Shown here piece after piece: positions 6,730 through 8,769 of a stretch of 8,769 nt of DNA. The notes under the pieces are model-generated. The model did no database searches and had not been told where the DNA came from. It saw nothing but the letters and a program-made list of their open reading frames with translations. The stretch spans positions 1 to 8,769 of the forward strand of contig CAKTTR010000074.1 in the NCBI GenBank assembly GCA_934615645.1, given 5' to 3'. Source of the stretch: an uncultured Oscillospiraceae bacterium (GTDB lineage Bacteria; Bacillota; Clostridia; Oscillospirales; Oscillospiraceae). A program made the translations under genes and the position numbers. Numbering within the stretch: the stretch's first letter is position 1; every line of letters starts with the position of its first letter.

Positions 6730-6990
6730 GCGCGCGAATCGCAAGAGGTGCGCGTAAATGCGATGAAGCAGGAGATTGCTCTGGCGACAGAGGTAACTTC
6801 TGCGGAGTATGTCCGGTCATCGGGCGGCTGAACGATTCTGCAACGCTGCGTATATCGCTGCGGTGGATCCGGCCGGCAAACGTCGGCCTTTTTTCATGGC
6901 GCGGAGTGATACGCACGGATAAGCGGGCAGTTTGGTTCGACCGTACCCAGCCTAAAAACAACTGAGTACGTTTTCAAGGAGGAAACAACC
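6730..6990 (+). ncRNA. Structured 5' leader of the S10 operon, or a separate small RNA ending at the terminator
   Basis: About 260 nt lie between the predicted start site and the rpsJ ATG. Elements seen: a possible H-type pseudoknot at 6731-6764; a hairpin CTCTG-GCGA-CAGAG with a GNRA loop (6779-6792) that competes with CAGAGG-TAA-CTTCTG (6788-6802); a 7-nt direct repeat CGCTGCG (6844-6850, 6856-6862); and an intrinsic terminator at 6871-6894. No second promoter is evident between the terminator and rpsJ, so read-through would be needed to express the ribosomal genes. That makes attenuation more likely than an independent RNA, but both fit. I do not recognise the RNA family. Confidence 0.55.
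6871..6894 (+). terminator. Intrinsic terminator inside the S10 leader (candidate attenuator)
   Basis: GGCCGGC (6871-6877), loop AAAC, GTCGGCC (6882-6888) form a 7-bp stem with one G-U pair, followed at once by six T (6889-6894). The shape is canonical. It lies about 140 nt after the predicted transcription start and 96 nt before the rpsJ ATG, with no intervening protein gene. A clear antiterminator partner was not found by eye. Confidence 0.8.
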
Positions 6991-7302
6991 ATGGCAAACC
7001 AGGAAATGATCCGTATTCGCCTCAAGGCTTACGATCATCAGATCATTGACTCCAGCGCGGAGAAGATCGTCGAGACCGCAAAGCGCAACGGCGCCAGCGT
7101 CTCCGGCCCCATCCCGCTGCCGACGAAGAAGGAAGTCGTTACCATCCTTCGCGCTGTTCACAAGTACAAGGACTCCCGTGAGCAGTTTGAGCGCAGAACC
7201 CACAAGAGACTGATCGATATTCTGAACCCCAGCCAGAAGACCGTCGAGGCCCTGATGTCCCTCGATCTGCCGGCCGGCGTTGAGATTGAGATAAAGCTGT
7301 AA
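6991..7302 (+). CDS. rpsJ: Ribosomal protein S10 (uS10)
   Basis: 103-residue 30S head protein, also the NusE partner of NusB in antitermination complexes. Recognised from GPIPLPTK (residues 39-46) and KDSREQFERRTHKRLIDI (60-77), the S10 signature region on the long ribosome-binding loop and following strand. The length is typical of bacterial S10. AAGGAGG ends 8 nt before the ATG, leaving no doubt about the start. It is the first gene of its operon, behind a long leader with a terminator, and is followed by a structured 123-nt gap before rplC. Because S10 itself takes part in antitermination, an autoregulatory link to the upstream terminator is conceivable, but this is speculation. Confidence 0.98.
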   Translation: MANQEMIRIRLKAYDHQIIDSSAEKIVETAKRNGASVSGPIPLPTKKEVVTILRAVHKYKDSREQFERRTHKRLIDILNPSQKTVEALMSLDLPAGVEIEIKL

Positions 7303-7425
7303 TCAAACCCAATTACAGCGTGCCCGCCACAGTCTGTCATCAGGACGGACGGGTCATGTTGGCGGCGGCGGTTGCCCAATGACCGGCCGCGAGTCAACCA
7401 ATAACCTAAAAAAGGAGAAGTAAAA
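7303..7425 (+). promoter_or_regulatory. Structured intercistronic region between rpsJ and rplC
   Basis: The 123-nt gap can fold into an outer stem CCGCCA (7324-7329)/TGGCGG (7360-7365) enclosing a hairpin GTCTGTC (7332-7338), loop ATCAG, GACGGAC (7344-7350) with one G-U pair. A second stem GGTTG (7370-7374)/CAACC (7395-7399) lies just before the rplC ribosome binding site. There is no U-run, so it is not an intrinsic terminator, and no clear promoter is seen. Possible roles are an r-protein binding site or an RNA processing site. Confidence 0.45.
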
Positions 7426-8151
7426 ATGCGTAAAGCAATCATCGGCAAAAAAGTGGGCATGACCCAGATCTTCGATGAGAGCGGCAAGGTGATTCCTGTT
7501 ACCGTAATTGAAGCAGGCCCCTGCACCGTCACTCAGAAGAAGACCGAAGAAAAAGACGGCTATGTTTCCGTACAGCTGGGCTTCGAAGAAGTGAAGGAAT
7601 CCAAGCTGAGCAAGCCGGAGATGGGCCACCTGAAAAAGGCTGGCGTCGCCGCCATGAAGCATCTGAAGGAATTCAAGCTGGACGATGCGGCCAACATGAA
7701 CGTTGGCGATGTCGTTAAGGCTGATACGTTCGCTGCCGGCGACCATGTCGATGTCACCGGTATTTCTAAGGGCCACGGCTACCAGGGCGTTATCAAGCGC
7801 CACGGCGCAGGCCGGACCCCGACCTCCCACGGCGGCGGCCCTGTCCACCGTCATGCAGGTTCCATGGGCTCCTGCTCCGATCCCTCCCGTATTTTCAAGG
7901 GCAAGATCGGCGCTGGCCAGATGGGCCTGGAGCAGGTCACCATCCAGAATCTGGATGTTGTCAAAGTCGACCCCGAACTGAACGTGATCGTTGTCCGCGG
8001 CGCCATTCCCGGCCCCAAGGGCGGCTTGGTCTACATCAAGTCCACTGCGAAGACGATCATCGAGAAGAAGGGCGAGGCTGGCACCAGCACGAACCCGCAG
8101 AAGGCTTCCGCTCGTATGAACCCGCAGAAGGCTTCCGCAAGAATGCGCTGA
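7426..8151 (+). CDS. rplC: Ribosomal protein L3 (uL3) with repeated C-terminal tail
   Basis: 241-residue 50S protein that binds 23S rRNA early in assembly and reaches the peptidyl transferase centre. The N-terminus KAIIGKKVGMTQIFDESGK (residues 3-21) is typical. The central extension GYQGVIKRHG (118-127), GGGPVHRHAGSMGS (136-149), then RIFKGKIGAGQMG (155-167) and QNLDVVKVD (174-182) confirm L3. AAGGAG stands 8 nt before the ATG. The protein is about 30 residues longer than the roughly 209-residue E. coli and B. subtilis L3. The extra part is a low-complexity basic tail containing NPQKASARM twice (223-231, 232-240). It lies 20 nt upstream of rplD in the standard S10 order. The extension probably contacts rRNA at the surface, which is inference. 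Confidence 0.98.
   Translation: MRKAIIGKKVGMTQIFDESGKVIPVTVIEAGPCTVTQKKTEEKDGYVSVQLGFEEVKESKLSKPEMGHLKKAGVAAMKHLKEFKLDDAANMNVGDVVKADTFAAGDHVDVTGISKGHGYQGVIKRHGAGRTPTSHGGGPVHRHAGSMGSCSDPSRIFKGKIGAGQMGLEQVTIQNLDVVKVDPELNVIVVRGAIPGPKGGLVYIKSTAKTIIEKKGEAGTSTNPQKASARMNPQKASARMR
8092..8145 (+). repeat. Two tandem 27-bp repeats encoding NPQKASARM in the rplC 3' end
   Basis: Copies at 8092-8118 and 8119-8145 are identical for the first 20 nt, then use different codons for the same residues (GCT CGT versus GCA AGA). The peptide repeat is exact. The pattern suggests a tandem duplication kept at protein level, with synonymous change since. Confidence 0.9.
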
Positions 8152-8171
8152 TAGAAAGGAGAGTTTGAGTT

Positions 8172-8769
8172 ATGAAGACAAATGTTTATGACATGACTGG
8201 CAAACAGGTCGGCGAAATCGAACTTTCCGAAGCTGTTTTTGGTATTGAACCCAATGTGTCTGTTATGCACGATGTGGTAAAGAACCATCTGGCCAACTGC
8301 CGGCAGGGCACGCAGTCCGCGCTGACCCGGGCAGAGGTTTCCGGCGGCGGCATCAAGCCGTGGCGTCAGAAGGGCACCGGCCGCGCCCGTCAGGGCAGCA
8401 TCCGCGCGCCCCAGTGGTATCATGGCGGCGTCGTCTTTGCACCGAAGCCCAGAGATTACTCCTACACCCTCAATAAGAAGGTGAAGCGTCTGGCGCTGAA
8501 GTCCGCGCTGAGCGCAAAGGCTGCCACCCAGGACATCATCGTTGTGGATTCCATCAAGATGGAACAGCCCAAGACGAAGGAATTCAAGTCCTTCCTGCAG
8601 GCTGTGAACGCCGATTGCAAGGCGCTGGTCGTCACCGCTGAGAATGATCAGCTGGTGGTCAAATCCGCCCGCAATATCCCCGGCTGCATGGTGGCGTTTG
8701 CCAATGTCATCAATGTGTATGATATCCTCAACGCAAAGAAACTGGTCATCGACCAGACCGCAGTTGCAA
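8172..8769 (+). CDS. rplD: Ribosomal protein L4 (uL4), C-terminus cut by window end
   Basis: The first 199 codons of a protein normally near 205-210 residues, so only a few C-terminal residues are missing. L4 is a 50S protein whose long loop lines the peptide exit tunnel. That loop is seen as KPWRQKGTGRARQG (residues 62-75), followed by SIRAPQW (76-82) and FAPKPRDYSYTLNKK (89-103). The segment after APQW reads YHGGVVFA, where many bacterial L4 proteins have a glycine-rich GGG.VFGP; this is a mild variant, not a defect. The ATG is preceded by AGGAGA at 9 nt, 20 nt after the rplC stop. In gammaproteobacteria L4 represses its own operon through the S10 leader; whether that holds here is unknown, but the terminator-bearing leader makes it worth asking. 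Confidence 0.97.
   Translation, partial: MKTNVYDMTGKQVGEIELSEAVFGIEPNVSVMHDVVKNHLANCRQGTQSALTRAEVSGGGIKPWRQKGTGRARQGSIRAPQWYHGGVVFAPKPRDYSYTLNKKVKRLALKSALSAKAATQDIIVVDSIKMEQPKTKEFKSFLQAVNADCKALVVTAENDQLVVKSARNIPGCMVAFANVINVYDILNAKKLVIDQTAVA

Larger units (their letters stand above)
6402..6990. other. Divergent regulatory region between the his and S10 operons
   Basis: 589 nt without a supportable protein gene. From left to right it holds the yerC ribosome binding site, the his promoter with its inverted repeat (6437-6471), a stretch of about 150 nt with only small repeats (GTGGCAGC twice at 6544-6551 and 6554-6561; ACGCCC/GGGCGT hairpin at 6590-6614), a TATAAT-containing palindrome near 6626-6647, A-tracts, the S10 promoter (6695-6723), and the S10 leader with its terminator. 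Minus-strand open frames across the region start at TTG codons without ribosome binding sites, cross both promoters and look like no known protein. Confidence 0.8.

Noticed and set aside
6856..6894. T-box-like GGTGGATCC just before the terminator in the S10 leader
   Set aside because: The core T-box sequence (TGGNACCGCG) is not matched, no Stem I or specifier features were found, and an S10 operon is not a usual T-box target.
6930..6950. GGTTCGACC resembling a tRNA T-arm
   Set aside because: No acceptor, D or anticodon arms and no CCA-side pairing could be built around it; it is only a short hairpin-like motif.
6454..6961. Minus-strand open frames in the intergenic region (6454-6744 and 6551-6961)
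   Set aside because: Both begin at TTG codons without ribosome binding sites, run through the predicted promoters and terminator region, and resemble no known protein.
7321..7365. Rho-independent terminator between rpsJ and rplC
   Set aside because: The hairpins are strong, but no T-run follows, and rplC lacks its own evident promoter, so transcription must continue.

Overview
The window looks like chromosomal core DNA from a GC-rich Firmicute, most likely a clostridial lineage such as Oscillospirales/Ruminococcaceae. The pointers are a Bacillus/Clostridium-type S10 start, strong AGGAGG ribosome binding sites, short-form HisG paired with HisZ, a YerC/YecD-type TrpR-family protein, and an L3 tail of NPQKASAR repeats. 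This placement rests on protein resemblance and gene order only; no search was possible. No mobile element, CRISPR array, tRNA or rRNA is visible.

Left three quarters (1-6401, minus strand): one compact histidine biosynthesis operon. In transcription order it runs yerC/hisR-like regulator, hisZ, hisG, hisD, hisC, hisB, hisH, hisA, then the first 31 codons of hisF cut by the window edge. Seven of the eight junctions overlap by 4-17 nt and the eighth is a 12-nt gap, so translational coupling is likely. Together the enzymes carry PRPP + ATP toward histidine: HisG/HisZ (step 1), HisA, HisH/HisF, HisB, HisC and HisD. The hisI/hisE functions and the HisN/HisJ phosphatase step are not seen here; hisI may follow hisF outside the window.

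Middle (6402-6990, 589 nt): a divergent control region without a supportable protein gene. The his side has a sigma-A-like promoter whose -10 and spacer lie inside a GCTAA-N12-TTAGC inverted repeat. The predicted leader is only about 35 nt, too short for a T-box. This fits repression by the TrpR-like protein encoded first in the operon. The ribosomal side has a TTGACA promoter with upstream A-tracts, then a leader of about 260 nt containing a possible pseudoknot at the RNA 5' end, alternative hairpins and a textbook intrinsic terminator about 96 nt before rpsJ. This suggests transcription attenuation of the S10 operon, or a separate small RNA of about 165 nt.

Right (6991-8769, plus strand): the start of the S10 ribosomal protein operon: rpsJ (S10), rplC (L3) and rplD (L4, cut by the window end). 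A structured 123-nt gap separates rpsJ from rplC, and L3 has a duplicated 9-residue C-terminal motif.

The protein genes are ordinary housekeeping genes. The unexplained material is regulatory: the his operator, the S10 leader and the rpsJ-rplC spacer.
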